Notes under the pieces: generated by a model
What the model was told of the DNA's origin: nothing
The model's input: only the letters and a program-made list of their open reading frames with translations
Databases searched by the model: none
Origin: Paenibacillus sp. JZ16
Lineage (GTDB): Bacteria; Bacillota; Bacilli; Paenibacillales; Paenibacillaceae
Assembly: GCF_015326965.1 (NCBI RefSeq)
Contig: NZ_CP017659.1
Coordinates: 3,724,501 to 3,788,500, forward strand
Direction of reading: 5' to 3'
Length of the DNA stretch: 64,000 bases
Part shown: in pieces, positions 37,172 through 46,778 of the stretch
Layout: every line of letters starts with the position of its first letter
How positions within the stretch are numbered: position 1 is the stretch's first letter
Translations under genes and position numbers: made by a program

Positions 37172-37205
37172 ACAAAAAAAAGAGACGGTGATATACACCG
37201 CCTCT
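37172..37205 (-). terminator. Terminator of the YitT-family gene
   Basis: On the minus strand AGAGGCGGTG pairs with CACCGTCTCT (one mismatched position) around a short loop, followed by eight Ts. It stands about 40 bases after the YitT-family stop. Confidence 0.88.
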
Positions 37206-37243
37206 CCGAGTGCCGAGAACCTCTCGACACAGCTTTTATTGTT

Positions 37244-38149
37244 TTACGCCTTAATATTGCGGAAGCCCTCACCCAATACCTCATGGGCATTGCTAATGAT
37301 GACAAACGCATTCGGGTCCACCGATTGTACCACCGTCTTCAGACGTGGAATTTCACTCTGTCCGACCACAACCATCAGAACCGTCCGGTGTTCACCCGTA
37401 TAGCCTCCCTCTGCGGTCAGCTTGGTTAATCCACGGTCGAGGTCCTCGAGGATGGCCTTGGTTATAGGCTCCGTATGATCGGATATAATGTAAGCCACCT
37501 TGGTGAAGCTAAAGCCCAGCTCAATCGCATCAATCACTTTGCCTGTCACGTACAGTCCAATGAGTGCGTACAACGCCTGCTCCAGCGACAGCACGAGGGC
37601 TGCCGAAGAGATCACAATCGCATCCAAGAGCACGACGCAAAGGGAGAAGCTGAGGCCGCTGTATTTTTGCAGGAGCTGAGCCACGATGGTCAATCCACCG
37701 GTTGAACCCCTGCCGCGATAGACCAGCCCCATGCCGATCCCGACGCCGATCCCGCCATAGATGGAAGCCAAGAGGGGATTGGAGGTTGGAATCGGCCAGT
37801 CCTTGGTCAAAAATACGAACAATGGCAAAACCACGCTTCCCAAAAGGGAACGAATGCCATAGTCACGTCCTAGCAGCCAGAAGCCGAGCACAAACAAGGG
37901 GATATTGAGCGCCCACTGCGTAAAGGCCGGTTCAATGCCGAGCCATGCTTGCGCAAGAACCGACAATCCGGACACACCGCCTGAGGCGATGTGGTTGGGC
38001 AAGAAAAACAGATTAAATGACAGCGCCATAATAAAGGAGCCGATGATGATAAAAACGGTGTCCACCGTCTGTCGAAGGGGACCGTTGATCGGAATCAGGG
38101 GTTCTCTTTTTCTTTTGTTAATCGATGGATTGCCAGCGGATTGCGCCAT
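37244..38149 (-). CDS. YitT family membrane protein (DUF161/DUF2179)
   Basis: A 301-residue membrane protein with about six helices in residues 30-215, including SFNLFFLPNHIASGGVSGLS and the Gly-rich YGGIGVGIGMGLVYRGRGS typical of the family. The C-terminal 75 residues form a soluble DUF2179 domain (TKVAYIISDHTEPITKAIL ... GGYTGEHRTVLMVVVG). Bacillus subtilis has yvjA at the same place after prfB, supporting the assignment to that group. The function of the family is not established. A transport or lipid-flipping role has been suggested. AGGAG precedes the ATG by about 13 bases. Confidence 0.88.
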   Translation of the reverse strand: MAQSAGNPSINKRKREPLIPINGPLRQTVDTVFIIIGSFIMALSFNLFFLPNHIASGGVSGLSVLAQAWLGIEPAFTQWALNIPLFVLGFWLLGRDYGIRSLLGSVVLPLFVFLTKDWPIPTSNPLLASIYGGIGVGIGMGLVYRGRGSTGGLTIVAQLLQKYSGLSFSLCVVLLDAIVISSAALVLSLEQALYALIGLYVTGKVIDAIELGFSFTKVAYIISDHTEPITKAILEDLDRGLTKLTAEGGYTGEHRTVLMVVVGQSEIPRLKTVVQSVDPNAFVIISNAHEVLGEGFRNIKA

Positions 38150-38175
38150 AGTTCTTCAAATCTCTCCTCAACGTC

Positions 38176-39289
38176 CTACTCGACTTCCTGCTTGATCTGG
38201 CTGCGCAGATATCCATCGATAAAAGCATCCAGATCCCCGTCCATGACGGCTCCTATATTTCCGGTCTCCACCTGTGTACGATGGTCTTTCACCATGCTGT
38301 ACGGATGGAAAACATACGAGCGGATCTGGCTGCCCCATGCGATGTCGGACTGCTCGCCGCGGATTTCCGCCAATTCCTTCTGCTGCTCTTCAATCTTGCG
38401 CTCGTAGAGCTTGGAACGAAGCATGGTCATCGCACGCTCACGGTTCTTAATCTGGGACCGTTCATTCTGACAGGTTACGACCACACCCGTTGGCAAGTGA
38501 GTGATCCGTACGGCCGAGTCCGTCGTATTGATATGCTGACCACCGGCACCGCTCGCACGGTAAGTATCAATCTTCAGGTCCTCCGTGCGGATGTCCAGTT
38601 CAATCTCATCGTTAATCTCCGGAACGACGTCACAGGACACAAATGAGGTATGGCGACGGCCGGAAGAATCGAACGGGGAGATCCGAACCAGGCGATGCAC
38701 GCCTTTTTCGGCCTTCAAATACCCATAAGCATTGTAGCCCTTAATGAGCAGCGTCACGCTCTTGATCCCCGCTTCGTCCCCAGGCAAATAATCCAGCGTC
38801 TCTACCTTGAAGCCGCGTTTCTCCGCCCAACGCGTATACATGCGATGCAGCATTTGGCCCCAGTCCTGCGACTCGGTACCCCCCGCGCCCGGATGCAGCT
38901 CAAGGATGGCATTCATTTTATCGTAAGGCTGGTTCAACAGCAGTTGGAGTTCAAACTCTTCCACACGCCCAACCAGGTCCTTGATCGTCTCTCCAATTTC
39001 TCCCGCAAGAGAGTCATCGCCTTCTTCATCCGCCAGCTCGATCATCACGACGGCATCGTCGTAATCCGCTTGCAGCTTCAGATATTGATCAACGGATGAC
39101 TTCACGGCATTCATCTCGGCAATGAGCGCCTGCGCTTTCTCATTGTCTTCCCAGAAATCCGGGGCCGCCATCTTCTCTTCAAAGTTCTCAATCATCTCCT
39201 GCTTTAAATCTAAGTCAAAGAGACCCCCTAAGATTGGTTAGTTTCTTGCTAATTTCACGCAGGTCCTGCTTCACACTTGGATCGATCAT
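38176..39289 (-). CDS. prfB: Peptide chain release factor 2, with programmed +1 frameshift
   Basis: Recognises UGA and UAA stop codons and releases the nascent chain. The gene begins at the ATG at 39289 ([13 protein letters not shown]). After 24 codons the zero frame meets an in-frame TGA (39217-39215). Translation continues in the +1 frame as [15 protein letters not shown]. The slippery CTT TGA C and the internal Shine-Dalgarno-like AGGGGG three bases before CTT are exactly the known prfB regulatory site. Later motifs are complete: [19 protein letters not shown] with the catalytic GGQ. An annotation that starts at 39195 misses 31 residues. Total length is about 370 residues, the normal size. 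Autoregulation is therefore conserved. Confidence 0.96.
39215..39229 (-). promoter_or_regulatory. prfB programmed frameshift site
   Basis: On the minus strand AGGGGG-TCT-CTT-TGA. The CTT codon slips +1 to TTT at the TGA when release factor 2 is scarce, aided by the upstream AGGGGG pairing with 16S rRNA. All elements known from Bacillus and E. coli prfB are present. Confidence 0.95.
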
Positions 39290-39683
39290 GAGTCCTCGTC
39301 CTTTCTTATCTTCATGTAATAATTTCAGTATACCCTCTCCTGTATGAAAAACGTTCCATTTCAAGAGAAAATCCATGTCACATCGCTTCACAACAGGTTT
39401 CGCTGTTTATTCAGATAAACTCCCTTAAGCGCAACAGTGATTCCGGATCACGGTGGAATAGACCACAATCACCCGGTTCATCTGCCGCTCTTAAGGGAGT
39501 TGAAAAGTTCGCGCCCATATTCTGGACGGGCTTATAAGAATCACCGAATTCGTCGGTTTTAGCGAAACTGAACAAATTCGATCATCGCAAGAAAATGATC
39601 CTCTACACGCGATCCGACTGCTGTAAAAGCGTGTCGATGGATGCTTTTCTTATATTATATTCATCGCCAATAGGCCGTATCGC
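39290..39683. other. Gene-free spacer between secA and prfB, with inverted repeats
   Basis: No convincing gene is seen. It contains an exact 12-base inverted repeat (AACTCCCTTAAG at 39418-39429, CTTAAGGGAGTT at 39490-39501). Two smaller hairpins lie inside it (GTGAT/ATCAC and GTGG/CCAC), which together could fold as a branched RNA or DNA structure. The prfB promoter must lie near the left part, but I could not fix it. Confidence 0.5.
39625..39648 (-). terminator. Possible weak terminator of secA
   Basis: On the minus strand AAAAGC pairs with GCTTTT around a 12-base loop, about 36 bases after the secA stop. The stem is short and the T run is part of the stem, so confidence is low. Confidence 0.35.
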
Positions 39684-42197
39684 TTATGCGTTCTGTCCAT
39701 GGCAGTGCTTATATTTCTTGCCGCTGCCGCAAGGGCATGCATCATTCCGGCCAATCTGTTCAGCCACTTGGACCGGACGCTTCTCGGCAGGTTCGCTGCT
39801 GCTGTTCGTGGAGACTTTGTTCTCGTCCACAACGGCTTGACGCTCCTGATTCGTCGCGATTTGGGCCTTCATGATGTACGTCGCCACTTCTTCCTGGATC
39901 GTCGCGATCATGGCATTAAACATTTCGAAGCCTTCGAATTGGTATTCGCGAAGCGGATCGGTACCGCCGTAAGCACGAAGGTGAATACCTTGACGCAATT
40001 GGTCCATTGCATCGATATGATCCATCCACTTACTGTCTACCGCACGCAGCACGATAACCTTCTCGAACTCGCGAACCATTTCTTCGCCGATGGCTTGCTC
40101 ACGCTCTTCGTACTTCTTCATCACGCGATCGAAGATGTACTCGGTAAGCTCTTCTGCTTCTTTACCCCACAGATCTTCGCGGGTAACGGCACCCTCGTCC
40201 AGCAGCTTGCTGTTGACGTAGTCTGCCACTTCTTGCAGTTCCCAGTTCTCCGGAATGTCATCGCTGCAGTGAGCCTGAACGACACGATCAATGACCGGCT
40301 TAATCATCTCTACAACGATTTGCTTAATGTCTTGGGACTCCAAGATCTCGCGGCGCTGTTTGTAGATGATCTCACGCTGCTGGTTCATGACGTCATCATA
40401 TTGGAGAACGACTTTACGCATGTCGAAGTTGTTGCCTTCTACCCGCTTCTGCGCGGATTCAACCGCACGGGTAATCATTTTGCTCTCAATCGGCTGGTCT
40501 TCTTCAAAACCAAGGCGCTCCATCATGTTCAGCACGTTGTCCGTACCAAAACGTTTCATCAGCTCATCGCCGAGGGACAGATAGAACTGAGTCGACCCCG
40601 GGTCACCCTGACGACCGGCACGACCGCGCAGCTGGTTATCGATCCGGCGCGATTCGTGACGTTCCGTACCGATAATGTGAAGTCCGCCAATATCCTGTAC
40701 GCCTTCACCAAGCAAAATATCCGTACCGCGTCCAGCCATATTCGTCGCGATCGTTACCGATCCCGGCTGACCGGCGCGGGAAATGATTTCCGCTTCCTCC
40801 GCATGGTACTTCGCATTCAGAACTTTATGCTGGACGCCTTTGCGCTTCAGCATTTCCGATAAACGCTCGGAGTTCTCGATGGAAACCGTACCCACCAGAA
40901 TCGGCTGGTTCTTTTTGTGACGCTCCACGATCTCAGCTACAACCGCCTTAAACTTGCCCTCTTCGCTCTTATAAACCACATCCGGCATGTCGATACGCTG
41001 ATTTGGTTTGTTCGTAGGAATTTGCAGCACTTCAAGACCATAAATCTTCTTGAATTCTTCTTCCTCGGTTTTCGCCGTACCGGTCATACCTGCCAGCTTG
41101 CGATACATCCGGAAGTAGTTCTGGAAGGTGATGGTTGCAAGGGTCATACTCTCGTTCTGAACCTCGATGCCTTCCTTCGCTTCAATCGCCTGGTGGAGTC
41201 CGTCGCTGTAGCGGCGTCCAGCCATCAGACGTCCCGTAAATTCATCAACGATGACCACTTCATCGTCGGTAACAACGTAATCCACATCGCGGCGCATGAT
41301 CACGTTCGCTTTCAGCGCTTGTACAATGTGGTGGTTCAAGGTTACGTGGTTATGGTCATACAGGTTGTCGATGCCGAAGGAACGCTCCGCCAGCGCTACG
41401 CCTTTTTCAGTTAAGGCCACGGATTTGACTTTAATGTCTACCGTATAATCCTCTTCCGCAGTCAGACGCTTCACGAAACGGTCAGCGGCAAAGTACAGCT
41501 CGGTCGATTTCTGAGCTTGACCTGAGATGATGAGCGGCGTACGCGCTTCGTCAACCAGGATGGAGTCCACTTCATCAATGATACAGAAATAGAGTGGGCG
41601 CTGAACCATCTGCTCTTTGTAGAGGACCATGTTATCCCGCAGATAGTCAAAGCCGAACTCATTGTTCGTTCCGTACGTAATATCGCAAGCATATGCCTGC
41701 TGTTTATCCGGGTGTTCCATGCCGCTCAGGTTAACCCCGACCGTCATTCCCAGGAAATTATATATTTGCGCCATCTCTTGGCTGTCACGCTGCGCCAGAT
41801 AATCATTGACCGTTACAACGTGAACACCTTTGCCAAGCAGGGCATTTAAGTAAACCGGCAGCGTACCTACAAGGGTCTTACCTTCACCGGTCTTCATCTC
41901 TGCAATTCTGCCTTCGTGGAGGGCCATTCCTCCGATCAGCTGCACGTCATAGTGACGCTTGCCGAGTGTCCGTCTGGAAGCTTCACGAACTGTCGCAAAC
42001 GCTTCAGGAAGCAATTCCTCCAGCGTCTCACCTTTCTCGATCCGCGCACGGAACTCTTCGGTTTTGGATTGCAGCTGCTCATCGGAGAGCTTCTCAAAAT
42101 CCGGTTCCAGTTTGTTGATTACATCGACCGTCTTCATGAGACGTTTGACATCACGCTCGTTGGTGTCGCCGAATATCTTTTTGACAAGTCCTAGCAT
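39684..42197 (-). CDS. secA: Preprotein translocase ATPase SecA
   Basis: The motor of the Sec export pathway, acting at SecYEG on the inner membrane face. It has 837 residues from the ATG at 42197 ([10 protein letters not shown]), with AAAGGGG six bases upstream. A frame starting 18 codons earlier is not supported. Walker [10 protein letters not shown] is at residues of about 101-109. Helicase motifs include [20 protein letters not shown] and [16 protein letters not shown]. The C-terminus holds the zinc-binding [15 protein letters not shown] motif that contacts SecB or the ribosome. It is complete and normal in length, and sits between prfB and hpf as in Bacillus. Confidence 0.98.
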   Translation of the reverse strand: MLGLVKKIFGDTNERDVKRLMKTVDVINKLEPDFEKLSDEQLQSKTEEFRARIEKGETLEELLPEAFATVREASRRTLGKRHYDVQLIGGMALHEGRIAEMKTGEGKTLVGTLPVYLNALLGKGVHVVTVNDYLAQRDSQEMAQIYNFLGMTVGVNLSGMEHPDKQQAYACDITYGTNNEFGFDYLRDNMVLYKEQMVQRPLYFCIIDEVDSILVDEARTPLIISGQAQKSTELYFAADRFVKRLTAEEDYTVDIKVKSVALTEKGVALAERSFGIDNLYDHNHVTLNHHIVQALKANVIMRRDVDYVVTDDEVVIVDEFTGRLMAGRRYSDGLHQAIEAKEGIEVQNESMTLATITFQNYFRMYRKLAGMTGTAKTEEEEFKKIYGLEVLQIPTNKPNQRIDMPDVVYKSEEGKFKAVVAEIVERHKKNQPILVGTVSIENSERLSEMLKRKGVQHKVLNAKYHAEEAEIISRAGQPGSVTIATNMAGRGTDILLGEGVQDIGGLHIIGTERHESRRIDNQLRGRAGRQGDPGSTQFYLSLGDELMKRFGTDNVLNMMERLGFEEDQPIESKMITRAVESAQKRVEGNNFDMRKVVLQYDDVMNQQREIIYKQRREILESQDIKQIVVEMIKPVIDRVVQAHCSDDIPENWELQEVADYVNSKLLDEGAVTREDLWGKEAEELTEYIFDRVMKKYEEREQAIGEEMVREFEKVIVLRAVDSKWMDHIDAMDQLRQGIHLRAYGGTDPLREYQFEGFEMFNAMIATIQEEVATYIMKAQIATNQERQAVVDENKVSTNSSSEPAEKRPVQVAEQIGRNDACPCGSGKKYKHCHGQNA

Positions 42198-42346
42198 GGT
42201 TAACCCCTTTCGTGCAAAACAAGTGATAGAATCAACTTCATTAAATGCCAAAGGGTTAAATGATGAAATCGATTCATTGATTCCTTATGATGGTCCCATT
42301 TCATGCAGGCTAAAAAGCCCGTCCCATAAAATGAGGGTTTGCATAA

Positions 42347-42375
42347 ATTGTAACAGTTTGTAAGGGATGCCGCAA
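42347..42375 (-). promoter_or_regulatory. Putative secA promoter
   Basis: On the minus strand TTGCGG (42375-42370), a 17-base spacer and TACAAT (42352-42347) stand about 150 bases before the secA start. Spacing is optimal and each box is a fair match to sigma-A consensus. Confidence 0.5.
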
Positions 42376-42789
42376 CAATATGTGCTATCACAAGAGATGT
42401 CTGTTACGTGAAGCCCTTACTCTATGAGACGCGGGAAGGCTCAAAAAAGTTGCGTGGAGCATTTACCCAGTCATAACCAATGGAAGTATATTCATTTCAT
42501 AAATGAAACTCTACATCTAAGTGGGTGCCAAATATTCATCTCTCATTGTCCGAAAACAACAAAGACTCCGCCCTAGAACTATCGCTGAATCGTGGCTAAC
42601 CGAACGTTAATCCTCTTATATAGGAAGTCCTTAAGACGTTGTACCTGAAGCTGTTAAAGAAACGGCCCCGAAGTCCCCTAAGAGCCACCTCATTGAAAAA
42701 ATGATTGCACTATTCAGCACACTCCGATGGGCTTACCATCATATGCCAGCGTCTTTACGATGCCTATCGCATCGAAAACGTATATATCC
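42376..42789. other. Gene-free region between secA and hpf
   Basis: No complete gene, repeat or RNA gene is recognised. Short open stretches on the minus strand (for example one ending in DGKPIGVC near 42715) look protein-like but have no start or length, so they may be gene remnants. A small hairpin GATGC/GCATC lies near 42758-42772, and a near-palindrome of the type TTCATTTCATAAATGAA near 42494-42510. Confidence 0.4.
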
Positions 42790-42827
42790 AAATAAAGAGC
42801 CCCACCCGCTTACACGGATGAAGGCTC
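42790..42827 (-). terminator. Terminator of hpf
   Basis: On the minus strand GAGCC (42827-42823) pairs with GGCTC (42801-42797), with an inner CATCCG/CGGGTG stem, followed by TTTATTT. It lies about 95 bases after the hpf stop. Confidence 0.7.
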
Positions 42828-42920
42828 ATCTTACATTTCAATTTCATTTCAACGTTTAAAATTTAAAATTCGATCAGGTCCAACTGCCTCTACATTCCGT
42901 TTGGAATGCCGTTTAAAAAC

Positions 42921-43487
42921 TTAGTCCCGCTCGATCAATCCGTACTTGCCGTCATCACGCTTGTAAACGACATTTACTTCTTGTGTGTCAATGTTGGAAA
43001 ATACGAAGAAATTATGGCCTACCATGTTCATCTGCAGGATCGCTTCTTCCACGTCCATCGGCTTCATGGTAAAACGTTTCGTACGGACAACTTCGTAATT
43101 GTCCTCGTCATACTCGACTTGCTCTGCATCCATCTGACTGGTTGCCGCTGCTCCGTTCGCCGCAATAAGCGTCTTCAGTCCGCCCTCTTGCTTGATCTTA
43201 CGGTTCAGCTTGGTTTTGTGCTTGCGAATCTGACGTTCCAACTTGTCCACAACAGCGTCAATGGAAGCGTACATATCGTCGCTTCGGTCTTCCGCACGCA
43301 GTACCACGCCTGTGAGCGGAATGGTCACTTCCACTGTGTGCAATCCTCGAATGACATTCAGTGTGACATATCCTTCGGAGGTGGGGGGTGCATCAAAATA
43401 CTTATCTAGCCTGCTGAGTTTCTTGTCAACATAGTCTTTCAAAGCATCGGTCACTTCAATTTGTTGACCTCGGATAGTGAATTGCAT
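42921..43487 (-). CDS. hpf: Ribosome hibernation promoting factor (long form)
   Basis: A 188-residue protein that dimerises 70S ribosomes into inactive 100S particles in stationary phase or stress. The start at 43487 (MQFTIRGQQIEVTDAL) has GGAGGAG about eight bases upstream. A longer frame to 43565 has none. The N-terminal S30AE domain (residues 1-100) carries DYVDKKLSRLDKYFD and the basic helix KLERQIRKHKTKLNRKIK. After a linker, the C-terminal domain (about 130-188) with EAILQMNMVGHNFFVFSN is the dimerisation part of long HPF. The neighbourhood with secA is the same as for Bacillus yvyD. Confidence 0.96.
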   Translation of the reverse strand: MQFTIRGQQIEVTDALKDYVDKKLSRLDKYFDAPPTSEGYVTLNVIRGLHTVEVTIPLTGVVLRAEDRSDDMYASIDAVVDKLERQIRKHKTKLNRKIKQEGGLKTLIAANGAAATSQMDAEQVEYDEDNYEVVRTKRFTMKPMDVEEAILQMNMVGHNFFVFSNIDTQEVNVVYKRDDGKYGLIERD

Positions 43488-43591
43488 TGGGCACTCCTCC
43501 TTTGCACCTTCATTATAGCATTTTGTTAAGGCTATGTAAAAAGTCAGAATTGTGAATTTTAGCACAATATTTTAAAGGGGTCGGCGCACAG

Positions 43592-43620
43592 AAAAAAGAC
43601 TCCGGACGAACCGGAGTCTT
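43592..43620 (-). terminator. Terminator of the cold-shock gene
   Basis: On the minus strand AAGACTCCGG and CCGGAGTCTT form a perfect ten-base stem with a four-base loop, followed by six Ts. A degenerate copy of this hairpin occurs again at 46779-46803. Confidence 0.9.
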
Positions 43621-43685
43621 GGGCTAGCGAATCTCGAACTGTTAATCATCTATACCGTTTATGTAGGTCGGCTGTGCCGGGATGA

Positions 43686-43883
43686 TTATAATTTGATTAC
43701 GTTAGCTGCTTGCGGGCCACGAGCGCCTTCAACGATCTCGAATTCTACGGATTGTCCTTCTTCCAGAGTCTTGAAGCCCTCGGATTGGATCGCGGAGAAA
43801 TGCACGAATACGTCGCCGCCGTCCTCAGTCTCGATGAAGCCATAACCTTTCTCTGCGTTGAACCATTTCACTTTACCTTGCAT
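43686..43883 (-). CDS. Cold-shock family RNA chaperone
   Basis: A 65-residue single OB-fold protein, standard for CspA/CspB/CspD. The RNA-binding motifs are KGYGFIET (RNP1) and VFVHFSAI (RNP2). The protein starts [13 protein letters not shown] and ends ANVIKL as usual. AAGGGA lies ten bases upstream. A leader of more than 100 bases before it is the kind of 5' region that responds to cold. A decayed second copy of the gene, with its terminator and leader, lies 3 kb away at 46779-47105, beyond the next gene. The exact paralog name cannot be given. Confidence 0.95.
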   Translation of the reverse strand: MQGKVKWFNAEKGYGFIETEDGGDVFVHFSAIQSEGFKTLEEGQSVEFEIVEGARGPQAANVIKL

Positions 43884-44190
43884 GCACTAACATTCCCTTC
43901 ATTGTCAAATAAAGTGTGACACTAATTGTCCACATTTCCGACTATAGCACCCGACTTATCCAGTGTCAATTACCAAGGAAAAGGTTTTCTTTTGCAAAAA
44001 AACCGAAAAAATGTCGACTTGGCTTCAGGCCTGAGCTGGCGGGCAAAAATAGTTTGCGGACAAAATAGATTTAGGGTTATTTACCCGGTAAAAAATATAA
44101 TGAACCAAGTTCTTCAGAAAAATACCTGTCCAAATTATACAAAAACGTAGTGAAAGGATCCTCATTAAGCTAAATTAAAGTTATGTCAAA
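43884..44190. other. Cold-shock leader and spacer
   Basis: No gene is recognised. The part next to csp holds its promoter and leader. The stretch near 43975-44040 is still recognisable in the decayed copy (compare 47045-47105), which shows that the duplicated unit included the leader. Confidence 0.5.
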
Positions 44191-44229
44191 AAATGCTCTT
44201 GGCAGCGCCTACGGCACCTCCAAGAGCAT
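44191..44229 (-). terminator. Terminator of the 777-residue surface protein gene
   Basis: On the minus strand ATGCTCTTGG pairs with CCAAGAGCAT around a 17-base loop, followed by six Ts, about 25 bases after the stop codon. Confidence 0.85.
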
Positions 44230-44252
44230 AAATACTATAGATACATTCCGTC

Positions 44253-46586
44253 TTAATGGGCACCCGGATCATAGGGTGGGGTTTCCGGTACAATTGTCCC
44301 CGTATCATAAGAATTCACTTCAAACGTAATAATCTTATCATAGAATACATAATCCTTACGATTTACAAACGGCCCTTTATTATTATTGTATTTATTGATA
44401 CCATACATAGCTGTTCCAACGCCGTTGGCACGTTCTTCATACCAGTTAATGAAGGCATTCACCTCCGTCATGGATAAGTCGTACTCTCTATCGATGCCAT
44501 TTAAAAGGATAAGACGAAGCAAGGCCCGCTCTCCTTCTTGACCATCACCAGGACCGGGAGGATTTACTGCCTTCGGTGTAGCGGAAGCTTCATTTGAATC
44601 GCCACTTTCACCTGCTGCAGTAACCGCGGTAACAATATAATAATATGTAGTGCCATTCATAACATTGCTATCTGTGTAACTGTAAGTATTGCCTGTTACG
44701 GTTCCAATTACAGCATACGGTCCGCCAGATACCGTGGCTCGCTTTACATTAAAGCTTGTGGCGGCATTGTTAGAACTGCTGCTCCAATGTAAAACAACGT
44801 TTTTATTACCGGCAGTAGCAACTAAATTAAATGGTGCCTCTGGAGGCAATTCCCCGCCTTTCCCAAACACATTCCATTCGTAAACTCTTGAATTGGCTCC
44901 CGTGTATTTTAAAACAACTGTCGATACATCTGGTACGGGGGCTGGTAGCGTCTCTACAGCATCATTGGTAGATAGTTCGTATCTTTGCAGCAGGTTATTG
45001 TTTACATCATAAAATTCAACCGCTACTGGATTAGTATACTTTGCAACGACGCCAGAAACCTCAACCGGGGAAGGGAAAGTATACCACACAAATTCCCCAT
45101 TGCTCATGACCTTAGTAGTAGATATATTGTTGTCCGTCAGTTCTCGTGCAATTCCTGTCGGACTGGATATCGATTTGCCTACTTGCAAAGTAACCCAATC
45201 AAGCAAACCTCCCGTGTACTTCGTTGCTTCAATTTTGATACTCTTCTCAGGTGAGTTGCTGCTTTCCCCTGCCTGATTCACCGCAGAAACTACATAATAA
45301 TATGTCGTTCCATTGGTTACGGTGTTATCAGAAAAAGAGGTTCCTTTAACATTCGCAATCACTGCATAAGGACCACCTGGAGAAGTAGCACGCTTAACAT
45401 TGTACGACTCTGCTCCATTTGCCGTCCATTCCAGTTTAGCTACCTGATCACCGCCTTGAATCCAGGTAATCGCTGTTGGCAACGGAGCCGTTAATGGAGC
45501 CGCAAACACATTCCATTCGTAAACTCTCGAATTAGCTCCCGTATATTTCAGCGCAACTGTCGATACACCTTGTACCGGAGCCGGAAGCGTCTGAACTCCA
45601 TCATTGCTTAATAGTTCATATCTTTGCAGTAAGTTATTATTTACATCATAAAACTCAACCGCTACTGGATTAGTATATTTGGCAATGACCGCAGAAATCT
45701 CAACTGGGGCAGGGAAAGTATGCCACACAAATTCCCCATTGCTTATGACCTTTGTAGTAGATATATTGTTATCCGTCAGTTCTCGTGTATTTCCTGTCGG
45801 ATTGGATATCGATTTGCCTACTTGCAAAGTAACCCAATCAAGCAAACCTCCCGTGTACTTCGTTGCTTCAATTTTGATACTCTTCTCAGGCGAGTTGCTG
45901 CTTTCTCCCGCCTGATTAACAGCGGAAACTACATAATAATATGTCGTTCCATTTGTTACGGTGTTATCGGAATATGAGGTTCCTTTAACATTCGCAATCG
46001 TGGCATAAGGTCCACCTGGAGAAGTAGCACGTTTAACATTGTACGATTCTGCTCCATTTGCCGTCCATTCCAGTTTCGCTACTTGATCACCGCCTTGAAT
46101 CCAGGTAATCGCTGTTGGCAACGGAGCCGTTAATGGAGCCGCAAACACATTCCATTCGTAAACTCTCGAATTAGCTCCCGTATATTTCAACGCAACTGAT
46201 GAAACATTTTGTACCGGGGCCGGAAGCGTTTGAACTCCATCACTGCTTAATATTTCATATCTTTGTAGTAAGTTATTATTTACATCATAAAACTCAACAG
46301 CTACTGGGCTACTATATCTTGCAATGACCGCGGAAATCTCCACAGGAGAAGTAAAAGTGTACCAAGCAAGACTTCCGTTAGCCAGAACTACTGAGGTCGA
46401 TGGATCATCGTCTGTCAACTGTGTAGCTATAGAGGATGATTGTCCTACGGAAGATCCAATTTGTACCGTCTCTCCATCCAGTAGCCCACCAGTATACTGA
46501 GTTGCTGCTTCGACTACTGCGGGATTGATAAATGCTAAACTTAAAAACAGAGATAGAATAAGGAATAAATTGCTAGTTTTCTTCAA
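44253..46586 (-). CDS. Secreted repeat protein with discoidin-like and fibronectin III modules
   Basis: A 777-residue exported protein starting at a TTG with GGAGG seven bases upstream. After a signal peptide (residues 1-27), three units alternate: a beta-rich module (YTGGLLDGETVQIG ... EFYDVNNNLLQRYE ... YTGANSRVYEWNVF), possibly discoidin-like, and a fibronectin III module (KLEWTANGAESYNVKRA ... NGTTYYYVVSAVNQAGES). Units 1 and 2 are almost identical. The last 90 residues (from ERALLRLILLNGIDREYD) form a separate C-terminal module that I believe recurs in Paenibacillus secreted proteins. No wall anchor, SLH or enzyme is seen. It probably binds carbohydrate or another surface. It lies between the intact and the decayed csp loci and is AT-rich compared with the housekeeping genes. 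Confidence 0.85.
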   Translation of the reverse strand: MKKTSNLFLILSLFLSLAFINPAVVEAATQYTGGLLDGETVQIGSSVGQSSSIATQLTDDDPSTSVVLANGSLAWYTFTSPVEISAVIARYSSPVAVEFYDVNNNLLQRYEILSSDGVQTLPAPVQNVSSVALKYTGANSRVYEWNVFAAPLTAPLPTAITWIQGGDQVAKLEWTANGAESYNVKRATSPGGPYATIANVKGTSYSDNTVTNGTTYYYVVSAVNQAGESSNSPEKSIKIEATKYTGGLLDWVTLQVGKSISNPTGNTRELTDNNISTTKVISNGEFVWHTFPAPVEISAVIAKYTNPVAVEFYDVNNNLLQRYELLSNDGVQTLPAPVQGVSTVALKYTGANSRVYEWNVFAAPLTAPLPTAITWIQGGDQVAKLEWTANGAESYNVKRATSPGGPYAVIANVKGTSFSDNTVTNGTTYYYVVSAVNQAGESSNSPEKSIKIEATKYTGGLLDWVTLQVGKSISSPTGIARELTDNNISTTKVMSNGEFVWYTFPSPVEVSGVVAKYTNPVAVEFYDVNNNLLQRYELSTNDAVETLPAPVPDVSTVVLKYTGANSRVYEWNVFGKGGELPPEAPFNLVATAGNKNVVLHWSSSSNNAATSFNVKRATVSGGPYAVIGTVTGNTYSYTDSNVMNGTTYYYIVTAVTAAGESGDSNEASATPKAVNPPGPGDGQEGERALLRLILLNGIDREYDLSMTEVNAFINWYEERANGVGTAMYGINKYNNNKGPFVNRKDYVFYDKIITFEVNSYDTGTIVPETPPYDPGAH
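45181..46458 (-). repeat. Tandem 639-base repeat inside the 777-residue gene
   Basis: The sequence beginning ACTTGCAAAGTAACCCAATC at 45181 recurs from 45820, a period of 639 bases (213 codons). Long stretches are identical or differ only at silent positions. The outer edges diverge more, as if the middle were homogenised by recombination. Confidence 0.75.
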
Positions 46587-46778
46587 TTTTTATCCTCCTA
46601 TAGTATTATATTGGTTCTTTTATACTATTAATCTAGCACTTTAATCCATTTTTGTCTATGTATATATTCCTAGTTTCGAGGATTATTTTATTATGACTTC
46701 TATCTTTTATTGCTAAAGGACTTGATTGAAATTCCAGAAGTGTACAAGATTAAAATCAATACTTAAGTTTCGACAAAA

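Noticed and set aside
39699..40862. Long plus-strand open frame of 387 codons opposite secA
   Set aside because: It lies wholly antisense to the intact secA, has no ribosome site or recognisable domain, and reflects codon bias of the real gene.
45181..46458. Tandem repeats as a CRISPR array or IS copies
   Set aside because: The period is 639 bases, in frame, and encodes protein modules. There are no short spaced repeats, no transposase and no terminal inverted repeats.
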